Origin: Thamnidium elegans
Taxonomy: Eukaryota > Mucoromycota > Mucoromycetes > Mucorales > Mucoraceae
Assembly (NCBI GenBank): GCA_025201345.1
Contig: JAIXMG010000045.1
Span: 1-64,000 of the forward strand
Direction: 5' to 3'
Length of the DNA: 64,000 nt
Shown here: positions 1 to 10,940 of the stretch, piece after piece
Numbering within the stretch: the first letter of the stretch is position 1
Layout: each line of letters starts with the position of its first letter
Made by a program: the position numbers and the translations under genes
Notes under the pieces: model-generated
Told to the model about the DNA's origin: nothing
The model's input: only the letters and a program-made list of their open reading frames with translations
The model's database searches: none

Positions 1-419
1 TTTTCACTTTTTCCAATTCGACTGTAACATTTTTTTTTTTCCATTTGTGATAACTATATATACCACTTCTTGAAGCAAAAGACTAAAAATAGGTATGATG
101 AAGGCCTGCACATGATCTGTTCCGAACCTGCATAAGTTGATATAAAGCAGGCGTCATTTGTGATAGACTTACTTTTTTTCTTCACTTTTCCAAATATACT
201 GTTGCATTTTTTTCTCATTTGTTATAACCCTAAAACTTCCCAAAAGAGAAAAGCCTCTAGTCTCTTTAGAGACTTCTAGAGATGGAGGCTTTGGGCATGG
301 TGTACGCGAAAGCCTATTGCACTTGCCTTAGTGTTCTTTTTTTTTTATACAAGAATTGCACCAACTAAAAGTATCATGTTGGTTGAATAGTCGGCAAAGA
401 TGATTTGTCGTCTAATACT
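1..419. other. AT-rich spacer with an imperfect direct repeat and a stem-loop
   Basis: No gene is supported here. A stretch of about 48 bases beginning near base 5 (cactttttccaa...ttgtgataac) recurs in diverged form near 183-228, so there is an imperfect direct repeat about 178 bases apart. Bases 251-289 can fold into a stem closed by agcctc/ggaggct with an inner agtctct/agagact arm. No function can be assigned; it may be the edge of an old transposon. Confidence 0.4.
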
Positions 420-429
420 ACTCTTCGAA

Positions 430-966
430 CTCATGAAAGAGGTATATATGTTCACAAATATTTTACGGAAGAGGTATGTAAATTACTTATATTCGAGTTT
501 CTTGCTTTCTCATGACAACATTTATTACTTATGCATGTTACAATGTTGTAAAAGTTGGGCGATGGGCTCCTCTAATATATGAGCTTGACAACAGACAGTA
601 TGATGTACTAACGAGTCCTACTTCTGCAGCTACATTGACCTCAAAACAACAAACTGGTATATGGAAGTTTCCTCGTAGAGACAAAGAGCATCAGTGTAAT
701 GATAACAAAAAAGAAGATATATGTATACAAGAATTAAAAGAATCTAGGTAAATATGTACTTACACCTAATGTTATTTTGTGTACTGACTGATATATTTTT
801 AAGCCTTGCTGGTAAATGTTTTAAAAACACAAGCCATATTGAAATGATGAAAGACGTGTGCACTATATTGAATGGGGATTGGTTCCTTAACCCCAAGTTA
901 AGGTATTGCGTATCAGCTCTTTTAGCAGGCGCAATCCTTGTGGAGAAGTACAAAGTTCCTTCATAG
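430..966 (+). pseudogene. Degenerate copy of a zinc-finger-linked gene segment
   Basis: This stretch resembles the region from about 1755 to 2330. Bases 450-535 match the end of exon 1 and the intron of the C2H2 gene at 1678-2168 (same gtatgtaaa donor, same ctcatgacaacatttatt intron text). Bases 550-675 match 2204-2330 closely and encode the same peptide style (KVGRWxPLIYELD, then AATLTSKQQTG). The segment encoding the second finger is absent between them, and the intron acceptor has become atgcatg. A downstream open stretch (754-966) could be a further relic exon. I read this as a truncated tandem duplicate, not a working gene. The parent family is not recognised with certainty. Confidence 0.45.
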
Positions 967-1301
967 GGAGGGCTATGCGACCCAAAGGAAAAAGGAAGAA
1001 GTGGTAGAATTCCTAAGAATATAACTTATGACTAATTGGAACTATGATTTTATTACAATTGACAATTAATTCTATTTTATAGAAGATAGATAAAAGACGA
1101 TTTATTAAAATATTGATTTAGAAGATAAATCTTCTTTTTTATCCCGCTGTGTGTGTCCCTATTTTTTTTTTTTACTAAATAAGACAAGTTATAGTTGGGG
1201 TTTTAAAACAATTTGTACTTCAAATTCTTACCGTTTGACATGACACGTAGCACAGTACCATATACTTTAGTAAAAAAATACGCCAATTTATGACATAATT
1301 T
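967..1301. other. Spacer, nothing recognised
   Basis: AT-rich DNA with short poly-T runs and no coding potential or RNA gene that I can support. Confidence 0.5.
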
Positions 1302-1603
1302 TTTGGTGCGCCTACAACAAATAACAGGTAAAAAACAAGTTTTTTTTTAATTACGTATGAGTACGTGAGAAAGTAAATATAGTATGATGATTAAATAAAT
1401 CCTTTTTATCATAGTTAAATAAACCTCTTTTTATCATGATTAAATTAACCTATTTATTCCATCCTTTTCTTTTCCTTTTTTTTTAACAATGAATTTATAT
1501 ACAAGCAAGTACCTTTTATATAATCAAATGTCTAAATATTTCCTTATGATATGGTGGTGTCGATGCAGGCACTTGTGGTATAAATGGTGGTGCACCAAAA
1601 AAA
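1302..1603. repeat. MITE-like repeat, copy 1
   Basis: The left end reads TTTTTTGGTGCGCC and the right end, reverse-complemented, reads TTTTTTGGTGCACCACC, giving short terminal inverted repeats about 300 bases apart. The interior (about 1395-1560) is clearly similar to 44335-44505: both contain the string cctttttatcat, a stretch ending in aacaatgaatt, and acaagcaagtacctttta. Two related copies with matching ends make a small non-autonomous DNA element plausible. The similarity continues a little beyond the right end, so the exact boundary is uncertain. Confidence 0.5.
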
Positions 1604-1677
1604 TACATCATAAATTGGCACTGGGCGGTGTAAATGGTAGTATTCCAAGAATTAGCCCATTTTATTCCACCACAAGC

Positions 1678-2168
1678 ATGACTTTTCAATGCAATGATTG
1701 CGAAAAGTCTTTTACAACCAAAGAAAATCTAAGGAACCATTTTCGAGATAATCAAGTTCACGAGATATTTTATGGAAAGAGTATGTAAACTGTTCGTATT
1801 TGAGTTTTTTTTTTCTAGTTCTCATGACAACATTTATTGCTTATGTAGATTTGGAGCCTTGCAAGAGAGTAAAAGGAACATACTCCTGTCCATTATGTTC
1901 CGAAGAATATGAAGCAACGAGAGCTTTAATAAGTCATATTAAATCTAGACACGATTTAAAGGCGAATTACACGAAAAAAAGAAAAGAACCAGAATGTGAA
2001 GATGTCCTTGAGGAAAGTAGCTCGCAAAAATATATTCCTGATTTGGAAAATATTGAATTTGTCTCAACCCCAAGCCTTAACTTTCCTCACTCAAGCACCT
2101 CATTATCACAAGAAACTTCAAATTTGACAGTTTCCGAAACTATATTATCGTCTTGTGATTCAATATGA
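1678..2168 (+). CDS. Two-finger C2H2 zinc-finger protein, spliced
   Basis: Two exons, 1678-1780 and 1849-2168, separated by a GTATGT...TAG intron, give a protein of about 140 residues. Finger 1 is CNDC followed by 12 residues, then H-x6-H. Finger 2 is CPLC followed by 12 residues, then H-x4-H. A basic patch (KKRKE) and a Ser/Thr-rich tail follow. The splice joins the frames exactly, which supports a real gene or a recently active one. Fingers of this kind usually bind DNA or RNA, but no target can be inferred. The start chosen is the ATG just before the first finger; the longer upstream frame runs into the MITE-like repeat. The family may be transposon-linked, since it lies among repeats and has a truncated copy at 430-675. 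Confidence 0.55.
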
Positions 2169-2195
2169 AGTTGAACGAACAAAAGAAGACAAAAT

Positions 2196-3039
2196 TATGC
2201 TGTCAAAAGTTGGGCGATGGGTTCCTCTAATATATGAACTTGACAGCATACAGTATGGTGCATTAACTAACCCTACTTATGCAGCTACATTGACCTCAAA
2301 ACAACAAACTGGTGTATGGAAGTCTCCTCGTCATCATGTTTCAATATTCAACTTCAGCCTTCGACTATCTGGAAGTTATGCGACCAAGATATGACTACTC
2401 AGGCAATTTCCAAAGAAAAAATAGGGTCTTTGTTGTTCAGAGAAGTGGCCCAACAAGTAATAATCAACGGAGAGAATAGCTTTTTAGATTTCGAAAAAGT
2501 AGTATTTTTTTTTATTTTTTTGTCAAAAAAAGCTAGAAAAGGTGGGGTTCCAATTTCCAGTGATTTTTTTTTTCATCTGCTTAAAATTAGCGCTATTGCT
2601 TCCCTACCAGAGTTAGAGTTGAAGGTATACCAAAAAATAAAATATATTCATATATTCATATATATATATATATATGCAAATATACTCATCTGTATTCGTA
2701 GCCGATGATCCTTTGAGGATACCTACGCCTCCCAGTAGACCGAGTATCTCGCCAATTGAGGGTTATAGAGATGATGATTTTAAAAGCATAGAAGAATCTG
2801 TTAGTGATTCAGAAAATCATACAAATAGTACAGTTTCATTTGTACAACACGCGGTTCAAGGTCGTACAATGGATGGTACAGCCAATAGTTATGGTGCCAA
2901 ATTGTCCTCTCCAAATAGTATTACTACAACATCAGTTGTCATTGATGCTTTCTCCTTTACAAGCTTATATATTCCTGTTGCAGAAGATGATCATACTTGT
3001 AGTATCTTTATTAGGCCTAACTATCAGTACTGGGTTTGA
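2196..3039 (+). pseudogene. Degenerate lineage-specific gene downstream of the zinc-finger gene
   Basis: Three open stretches in changing frames follow the zinc-finger stop: 2196-2330 (KVGRWVPLIYELD type peptide), about 2316-2624 (includes a KEKIGSLLFREVAQQ stretch), and 2702-3039, a Ser/Thr/Pro-rich stretch beginning DDPLRIPTPP. A plausible intron lies between 2625 and 2701. The first join needs a frame change without a convincing splice site, so the unit looks broken. The first part is shared with the copy at 550-675. No known domain is recognised. It could be the 3' half of a longer zinc-finger gene disrupted by frameshifts, or a separate lineage-specific gene. Confidence 0.35.
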
Positions 3040-3354
3040 TATGATCAAGCATATACAAATATATATTCTCATATATATTTACACATACACGATCTTCTCA
3101 GAGACTTTATCCTTTATGACTAATTCATATGTATTTTAACTAAGCCTTACTTTGATATTATTCAATAATATCTTATGTCTGGGTATTGACTAGAGGATTG
3201 ACCATAATTATATACTTCGTCCGAATAGATTATATAATACGGCATGAATGCATAGATATAGTAAGCGAGGTTAATATTCAGCTATTTGAAAACTATATAA
3301 ACTCTGTACTTCTGATAAATAAAACAATAATCCTTTTTTGCGACTGATTCCTTT
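3040..3354. other. Spacer, nothing recognised
   Basis: AT-rich, with several tatata-rich patches. It would hold the 3' regions of both flanking reading frames. Confidence 0.4.
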
Positions 3355-3831
3355 TTAGTTCTTTTTGCTTTTTATTCTTATTTTTTGAATTCTTACTATT
3401 TTATAGCTCGGATTCCACAGTAAGTTACACTCAGGGAAGGTGAGTCCATTGTTAGCCGGATCGTTGTCGTCTTGGTCATCGTCGATGCATATCTCAAGAT
3501 ATCTACGTCCATCGTCGGTGAGTGCTAAGCAAGCGTGTGTATTGGGGTGTTGTTGTCGGACGAGCAACATACTCTGTTCGTCCGTGTATTTCGACTTCAC
3601 ATGCGAAATATCAAGGAGATAAGCTCCTGCTGTTTTGGAAGAGCGTAAAATTTGTGATTGAAGATTTCTTAAAATACTATCATCTTCGACATTAGGCTCA
3701 ATAATTTGGGAATGCAGTAGTGAAACTTTCGTTACAGGAAAAACTGCTTGGGCGTAGATACGACGTATAGGTCGTTGATTGGAGGAGGGCGGTTTAAATC
3801 TCGCTCTCGACGAAAAGTGTTGGGATCTCAA
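3355..3831 (-). CDS. Hypothetical protein, 158 aa
   Basis: This is an uninterrupted minus-strand frame of 158 codons with composition better than its surroundings (balanced GC, mixed residues). The N-terminus is basic and Ser-rich (RSQHFSSRARF) and could act as a mitochondrial presequence, but that is a guess. The middle contains an acidic cluster (CIDDDQDDNDP) and the C-terminus is Lys/Arg-rich (RIQKIRIKSKKN). I do not recognise a domain. The frame could be a single-exon gene or an exon of a longer one. Its neighbour to the right is a transposase relic, so it may belong to accessory DNA. Confidence 0.45.
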   Translation of the reverse strand: MRSQHFSSRARFKPPSSNQRPIRRIYAQAVFPVTKVSLLHSQIIEPNVEDDSILRNLQSQILRSSKTAGAYLLDISHVKSKYTDEQSMLLVRQQHPNTHACLALTDDGRRYLEICIDDDQDDNDPANNGLTFPECNLLWNPSYKIVRIQKIRIKSKKN

Positions 3832-3971
3832 AAAGAGAAAGACAAAGAAAAAGAGGGGAATAATGCTAGCACTTAGTTCTCACAAACACTTATAATAAAA
3901 CTATCAACTTCTTACGAACAAATTCAATAGTATATTGTCTCTAGCTCAAAACAAAAAAAAAATCATTAAAA

Positions 3972-4181
3972 GGCAATCGCATCAGTGTCGAGATTAAAGC
4001 TCATGCTGTTCATTTAGTCGATGTTCATTCTAGGAACAGTGCCTTAGAGCTCAACTTGCAGCCTAGAGCTGTATAGAGATGGTACAAGGCTTGGAAAGAG
4101 GACCCAGACTCACTTTTAAAGACTATAGACCGCACAAGAATTATTGAACCTGAAGGAGACAACCAAAAATTTAATGTCTGA
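3972..4181 (+). pseudogene. Transposase helix-turn-helix relic
   Basis: Reading forward from 3972 gives a helix-turn-helix-like peptide of the kind found at the N-terminus of Tc1/mariner and related transposases: ISVEIKAHAVHLVD, then NSALELNLQPRAV, an in-frame TAG, then RWYKAWKEDPDSLL. The order (a KAxAV helix, an A..L.L recognition part, then RW) is typical of homeodomain-like transposase DNA-binding regions. The internal stop and the lack of any DDE catalytic region downstream show that it is a fragment. The family assignment is an inference from pattern. Confidence 0.45.
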
Positions 4182-4364
4182 CTTCTATTACAAAGGTGTA
4201 TTATGAGGTCAGAGTATAAATGGTAATTTTTGTTATTGTGATACAATATCACGCATAAACATCCCTCCTTATTTTTCGTTTTTTTCACGGAACTTTTTTT
4301 TTTTTTTTTTTTCTTTTCTTTTACTTTTCTTTTTTATAAAAAAAAAAAACGTATAATCGATAAT

Positions 4365-6571
4365 ATGATGACAGTAGATAATTCAGCTACTTTTACGGAA
4401 GCTAGTTATTTACCAAATGATTTAATTACGCAAATGGCAGAATTAGAAGTATGAAAATGCTCTTTTTATGTATAAATATTTATATTAAAAAAAAAAAAAA
4501 AAAATACAATAGGGTGGATTACATGCTCTATTAGAAAAGGTCAAAGGGGATTCACAAATGACCAAGGTAATTTGTTATATAATTTACCTGTCAATATTTT
4601 CAATATCTGACGTATACATAAAAAAGGATATTTCAACGTTTTTAAAAAAGAGAGCATTTTTAGAAGAAAGCTATGGTAGAGATATGGTTAAAGTTGCGCA
4701 GGCAACGGCTGAAGCTTTTGACAAGGCACATCCTAAATCAGGGTAATACAAGATATACCAAAAAGGAATCATGTTTTTATAATTATATCTATATAGGACA
4801 TTTGGAGATGTTTGGATATCCATGTTAAAAGTACATGAAAATATTGGAAATCAAAGGATTAAATTCGCTGCATCTATTTCTGATTCTGCAGAAGACTTAT
4901 TATCTTTAGGCAGAAATATTGAAAAAGATAGAAAAAAGGTAACATATATAATATAATAATAATAATAATAATAAAGCATACTTACCTGCAAATATTAGAT
5001 TAAAGATGCTGGTATGCATTATGAAAAATTAGTATCCGATTCTGATTTATTATTGGAAAAGGTAAAGTAATAATTTAAATAACAAGGGAATTTTATTAAT
5101 ACATATATACTTAGAGTAAACAAAAGTTTGAAAATTCAAATGAAGAATGGGGTAGAGCTGTATCACAGAGAAATCAAGAACCTACACAACCTACTAAAAA
5201 AAACTTATTTCGATCAAGTAGAACACCGGCTCAAGTAATACACACACACACACACAACTTGACACAAAAATTATATTCTAACTCGTTTTGTTATATAGCT
5301 TGATAAAACTGAAGTAGATTGCAGAAATAAAATGGATGCTGCAGATGCTCAATATAAATCACAACAAAAAAAGACTATTCAAACTCATGCTGAATATTAT
5401 GAATCTCATTTACCAAAAGTACTCAAGGTAATAAATATATATATAAAGGGGGAGGATATATTTTGACAGTTTTATAGGATTTAAAAGCAGTGGACGACGA
5501 ATGTAGTGTAGCTCTTAGATACCAATTAGCTAGTTATTCATATACCTACGAACAAGCTTTGACAGAAGATGGATTGGCTCTTGATAACGATCAAGGAAAC
5601 GGCTTAAGAGGACTAATTACTAAAATTGACAAGGATGCAGATTGGATAGAATTTGTTAGGTTATGTACTGAAAGAAGTGGAAAGATTCAAAAGAATGAGA
5701 TTATTCCTCAAGAGCATATGGTAATATATAATCCTTCTAATTATTTTTATATCTAATTCTATTATATATATATATATATATATATACATAGTTACCAACA
5801 AACGCAAACTACGGTAATAATAAAGTCTTTGGCGTTCACTTAGAACAACAAGCCGAAATGTCCGAAGATATGGTACCTGATATCTTGAAACGATGTGCTA
5901 CTGTGGTAGAACAATACGCGTTAAGCTCAGTTGGTATTTACCGTATATCTGGTATAAGTAGTAGAATTCAAAAGATTAAATTCAAGTTTGAAAATAGTGA
6001 TCCGAATCCTATTTCAGAAGAAGACTTATCTGATATTAATAATGTTACGGGTGTACTTAAACTTTGGTTTAGAGAATTACCTGATCCTTTATTCCCTTCT
6101 GCTTCTTACCATCAATTCTTGGAAGCAGCTAGTAAGTTATCCTTTTTTTAGAATATAATTATATACAAACTTATTTTATTTTTTTTAAAAAAAAATAATA
6201 GAATTACCTGATGATAGAACTAGGGTTATTGGTTTACATACTGTTATTAACGAATTATCTGATGCTCATTACGCTACATTAAAGTATTTAATGTGCCATC
6301 TTCACAAGTAAGTTTTTATTCAAAAAAATTATATTCATATACTTATATATATATATATCCAATTAGAGTACAATCCTATCAACGATTTAACAAGATGGGT
6401 GCGGCTAATTTAGCTACTATATTCGGATTGACTTTGATGAGTAGTGAATCTGGTTCTCAAGCTCAAATGATCGCAGTACATGACAACCAACGTATTGCAG
6501 AGTCTCAACTTCAAGCAAAAGTAGTTCAGACCATTCTAGAGAATTATGCAGAGATTTTTGAAGACGAATAA
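4365..6571 (+). CDS. F-BAR and RhoGAP domain protein (Rga7/Rgd1 type)
   Basis: About eleven exons encode a protein of roughly 460 residues. The N-terminal half is helical and matches an F-BAR membrane-binding region: FLKKRAFLEESYGRDMVK early on, then KVHENIGNQRIKFA and a long coiled segment. The C-terminal half is a RhoGAP domain that stimulates GTP hydrolysis by Rho or Cdc42 GTPases. The arginine finger is visible in GIYRISG, followed by LKLWFRELPDPLFP and KMGAANLATIFG. In yeasts, proteins with this architecture act at sites of polarised growth and septation at the plasma membrane. There is no extra C-terminal domain; the protein ends just after the GAP fold. The start is either of two adjacent ATGs (4365, 4368). 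Introns are 50-90 bases and AT-rich. Domain call is firm; ortholog choice among fungal F-BAR GAPs is not. Confidence 0.88.
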
Positions 6572-6707
6572 ATAATACTTCATACATTATATATTTGTGG
6601 GAATATGTCTTATTTAAAGTACCGGTTTAAGCTTTTTTTTTATGCTGGATGCAAAATATTTTTTTTTTCTTTCTTTCTTTTTTTTTTTAAGAAGGATATA
6701 CTTTATC

Positions 6708-8385
6708 ATGACTGGCATTGAAGAAGACAAAAATACAGTAACCGCCTTAGACTATATCGAAAGTCAAGAGCTATTAGAAAAGGAAGCTCATTCTGTATTA
6801 CCAGGCAAATTTGAAAAGTGCACGTTTCCATTAGGATATATTCGACAACCACTTTATGCTTGCAAGACATGTACACATAGTGATTCAAAAGAACCAGCTG
6901 GCATGTGTTATAGTTGTTCTATTGCTTGTCATTCCAGTCACGAATTATTTGAATTGTTTCCTAAACGTGAGTTTCGTTGCGATTGTGGCTTACCCGGGAA
7001 ATTTGAAGGGCATTGTTGTTCTTTAATGATTCCTGCTAAAAAAATCATTACGTCCAACGATAAAAATAAGTATAACCATAATTTTGGAGGAAAATATTGC
7101 AGGTTAGACAGAGTTTATTAGATATATATATATTACACGTACTAATGTCTCTCTCTCTCTCTCTTTTTTTTTTTAAAAAAAAATAGATGCGACCAACATT
7201 ACGATCCTGAAAAAGAAGAAGGTACCATGTACCAGGTAATATTATTATTATATCTATGGTATATATACATGCATTTATAATTTAAATAGTGCGTTACTTG
7301 TGAAGATTGGTTTCATGAAAACTGTATTGGAAATGTAAATATAAAAAATGAAAAAAATAAAACGCGTCGTTACTGATAATTGCTTTTACGCGTTTATATA
7401 GATTCCAGAAGCAATTGATGATTTCGATTGTTATGTTTGTAGAGACTGCACAAAAAAATATCCATTTTTGATCAATGGAAAAGATGAAAGGTTTAGTTTT
7501 GGTTTATCAAATGGAAAGGAAGCGATCTCAAAATGGATATTACCCTCAAGTCAAATTGTAGTTAATGTAACCGAAGATCAAATAATGAACGAAGAAAAAA
7601 CCGCAAACGAAGAAAAGATTACTGACGACAAAAAAACTACCAATGAAGAAAAGACCACAGACGAAGAAAAAACAGCAAACATAAATGAAGAAAAAACCGT
7701 AAATGAAGAATTAGTTGTTACTGATATACCATCACCATCTTGTGGTGAAAAGAGAAAACTCGAAGAGGAACCGCAAGTAATTATCGCTAATATGTTTAAA
7801 AGAATAAAAAGTGATGAAGGATGTCAAAATGGTAAGTGAATATATATATATAGATAAACATTAATGCTAAGCTTTATAAAATAAAAAAAGTTGACGTATC
7901 GTTACTACCCAAACATGATCATATTGAAATATTCTTACAGGATGGATGGCGTCAAGGTTTATGCAAATGTTTAAAGGTAAAACATTTTGATTTTATTGGT
8001 ACAAATTATTAACAAACAAATAAATAAATAAAAAAAAAAAGTGTGTGCAAGATTATAAAACCAACAATGTGGAATATTTATTTGCAGAAGAAAAGACATA
8101 TGAACCAGAAGAGGATGAAGATGCTGGCAAATCACTATTAGAAGTTGGTATGGAACAACTTCAACGAGTAGATAGAGTCCAGGCTTTAGAGACTTTAATG
8201 GCATATAAAAAATTATCTCATGATATCAAGTCTTATTTGGAATCTTTCAAGGATTCGGGAAAAATTGTAACCAAACAAGATATTGATGACTTTTTTGAAG
8301 TAAGTTGTAATTAAAACCTGCTTGCTTAAATACCTGTTTGTTGACTTTTCTCTTTCTTTAGGCTAGACGACGTGATGATCAATAA
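6708..8385 (+). CDS. UBR7: UBR7-like E3 ubiquitin ligase (UBR box + PHD finger)
   Basis: Seven exons. The N-terminal UBR box is Cys/His-rich: CTFPLGYIRQPLYACKTC, then MCYSCSIACHSSHELFEL and FRCDCGLPGKFEGHCC. A PHD-like finger follows, built across splice junctions (KYCRCDQHYDPEKEEGTMYQ, CVTCEDWFHENCIG, CYVCRDC). The C-terminal part holds an acidic helix and ends in RRRDDQ. This order is that of UBR7 and fission yeast Mlo2, which ubiquitinate substrates including histone H2B in animals. A low-complexity insert of repeated NEEKT/TDEEKT units sits between the PHD finger and the C-terminal domain. The start ATG (6708) follows a long pyrimidine tract. Substrate in this organism is unknown. Confidence 0.87.
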
Positions 8386-8473
8386 TAAAAATGGCATGGA
8401 TTTAAAAATACCTTTATTATTTGTTTAATGTGTAAAAAAAAAAAAAAAAAAATTAATGTTTATATAAAAAGTT

Positions 8474-9333
8474 TTAACAAGCACACGAATCACTATTTTG
8501 TTTAGTATTATCATCCGTCATTCTAACAGTAGAATTGGGCGTAGCATCTTTCTGCCATAAACTAGGTGTTTCAATAATCTATTGATAATATTAAATATAT
8601 ATATATATATTTTTTGCAATTGCAGTCTTTTATATATGTGTGCATTACCTTTTCAACTAATTCCTCAAATGCTTGTTTAACACCAACCTTTGTCTTTGCA
8701 CTACATTCGACAAATAACGTGGATAGTTTTCTTGCGAAATTTGCTCCTTCTTCATATGATACGACTCTAGACGTTTCTTTATCTACTTTGTTGCCAACAA
8801 TCATCTTTACTACATCTGGACTAGAACAATATGTATTCACTTCATTCCACCAAGTATTTAATGCATCAAAAGTATCTCTGTTACTAACATCATAAACTAT
8901 ACACATATTAGCTTTTTATACTTGTGTAATTACATCTTTTTTTTTCCTCTTACCCAAAATGACACCTTGTGCTCCTCTATAGTATGATGAAGTCAGGGTA
9001 CGAAATCTTTCTTGACCAGCTGTATCCTATATATACACATATATATTCAATACAGCTAATTTTTTTTTAAATAAAAAATGACTTTACCCAAATAGTTAAC
9101 TTGTACATTTCACCATTTACTTCCATCATACTAACTTTAAAGTCGACACCTATAATACGCTATAAATATAAAGCTTTCTTTTTTTTTTTTGTCTGTATAA
9201 CTTTACCAATAGTGGCGGATACTTCTTCTTGAGGTAAAAAGGTGTCATCTGTAAACCGTAAAAGTAAAGAACTTTTACCGACATTTGAATTACCAATAAG
9301 TAATAGCTTTAAAGTGGGGATTTGCTGGGACAT
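8474..9333 (-). CDS. RAB18: Rab18-family small GTPase
   Basis: Five exons on the minus strand encode about 200 residues. All G motifs are present: P-loop GNSNVGKSS, switch I ending [35 protein letters not shown] and ECSAKT. The sequence LWQKDATP and [14 protein letters not shown] near the C-terminus are characteristic of Rab18. The protein ends in CAC, a CxC signal for double geranylgeranylation, so it is membrane-anchored. Rab18 acts at the ER and lipid droplets. It is convergent with the UBR7-like gene, with under 90 bases between stops. The start is the first ATG before the P-loop. Confidence 0.9.
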
Positions 9334-9634
9334 TATTATTATTTAATAAAGAAAGAGAAAAGAAAATAAAAAGAAAAAGTGGATCACAACTAGACCATCT
9401 GTTCCTACACGTGACAGTAGTGTATATTTTTTTAAAAATGCTCTTTTTTCAAATGCTTTTTTTTTTCAAATACGTATCCAATCACGCGCTAATAATATTG
9501 GTCACTGTTACGTAATGTGTGTGGGGGCAGATTTTTGTTGGTGTCATTGTTAGCAGAGTTCTCAAAATGACTATTAGAGCAGAAATGTTTTTGTACCAAA
9601 AGTTAACTTTCGCTTGCAGAACCGACTGGTCGAA
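9334..9634. promoter_or_regulatory. Rab18 upstream region with a TTACGTAA palindrome
   Basis: This stretch holds no gene. It contains TTACGTAA at 9508-9515, about 175 bases upstream of the Rab18 start, a perfect 8-base palindrome of the type bound by fungal bZIP factors. Whether it is used is unknown. Confidence 0.3.
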
Positions 9635-10366
9635 CTACTCGAGCGAAAAACAAAAACCCGCTCTATCGGAGACTACGTGAGTACTTAATGTTGTTGTTAA
9701 TAAGCTAGGAAAAAAGCGTTTTTCTATATTATTTTTAACATAAGAAAAAGATTTATGAGAGTCAATAAATTTTACTACTTGATAAAGTTGAAGATACTTA
9801 ACCTTTTTTTTTTCCTTCTTGGTCCATCCTACAAATACTACCAATCTGAGTAGAAAGGTCACTAGTGATATTGTGTTAACAGTAGAGGCTATTATATCTC
9901 CGGATAAATTAACTACATAGAATGCAACAGTGCGTTGATCTAGTGACACTACTTCATCTTTCAGAATTAAGTTTTTATTAAGACATATGATAGTTGCTTA
10001 TTTAGTGACGATGAGAGGGTGATTCGGAAATAAAAAGGTTTGAAAGTAATTGAGTTGCTCCTCGCTAATATTCAATTGTGTATGAAAAGCAGATACTTCT
10101 TGTAAACAAAGTATATCGATATGTAAAGGATGATGAGCGAAGAGATGACAGGTATAACCGTTGGATGGTGACGTTTCATTACCATCTGTATCAGAACGAT
10201 CCAATAAGACTGATACTTCTCCCTCAAAGTAATTTCGACCTAATACTTTTTTGATCTGGGGCGAGCCTTTAAATCCAAATATAAGAACCATTTCTAAAAG
10301 ACCAGAAAATCTACAACAACTAGTTGATTTACTCAACAAACTTGTCGATTTACAATAATCATTCAT
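9635..10366 (-). pseudogene. LINE-type endonuclease (EEP domain) fragment
   Basis: Two minus-strand open stretches read as one protein interrupted by stops. The first contains HIDILCLQEV, the metal-binding LQE motif of the endonuclease/exonuclease/phosphatase fold used by LINE retrotransposons, followed about 40 residues later by ATIICLNKNLIL and DQRTVAFYVV, matching the next strands of the fold. No reverse transcriptase follows. Internal stops (after LIVTK) show it is dead. It is most likely a truncated LINE relic; a cellular EEP nuclease relic is the alternative. Confidence 0.5.
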
Positions 10367-10429
10367 CGACCCTGAAAACAGCGTTGAAATGGCCCTCCTC
10401 TCGCAGTAAATACCAATATAAGAGGAAGA

Positions 10430-10940
10430 CTAAAATGCACCAAACAAATGGCTAGCTTGATAGAGAATAAGACGAAGGAGCATATTCCAAATTACTTCAG
10501 TGAAACAATCATTACTGCTATTTGATTTTGATGACGAGACGATACATTCATCCACGGACCTTCTTTTAATTCCCTTCAAGCTCATCTCCTATAAAGTGGT
10601 ATCAATAATATATACTTAAAAGATCAAACTATTCGTTACTTACCAAGATATCCAAGAGGCCATGAACCAGTGATTTTCCTACTTCCAAGGAAGAAGAGAA
10701 GGTCGCGTTCTTCAACTTTTTTGTTACCTAAACCTTTTTTATCGCATAAGGATAAATAGCAAAGGTGCATTTGCAGGTCCATTAGAATAATATAAAAAAC
10801 ATGTACTTCTTTAAAGTTTATGGGTCCTTAATAACGATCTGGTTTAATAATGCTTTAGAGGCGACAACTGCCTTTCTCTTATCTTTGAAAAACTTAGGTC
10901 CGGTCGGTTAAATGCATGTTTGCATAAGCAGTAACACGAC
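10430..10940 (-). pseudogene. Degenerate spliced coding fragment of unknown family
   Basis: On the minus strand two stretches join in frame across a GTAAGT...TATAG intron: one ends GKSLVHGLLDIL, the other begins EMSLKGIKRRSVDEC and runs to SHLFGAF and a stop at 10430. Upstream in the same frame lies FFKDKRKAVVASKALLNQ, but several stops separate it from the exon. The splice signals and mixed amino acid content suggest a former gene. The family is not recognised. It adjoins the LINE fragment, so it may be part of the same accessory block. Confidence 0.3.

Noticed and set aside
4025..4288. 87-codon minus-strand frame
   Set aside because: It is the reverse of the transposase HTH relic and poly-A; the plus-strand reading has a recognisable pattern.
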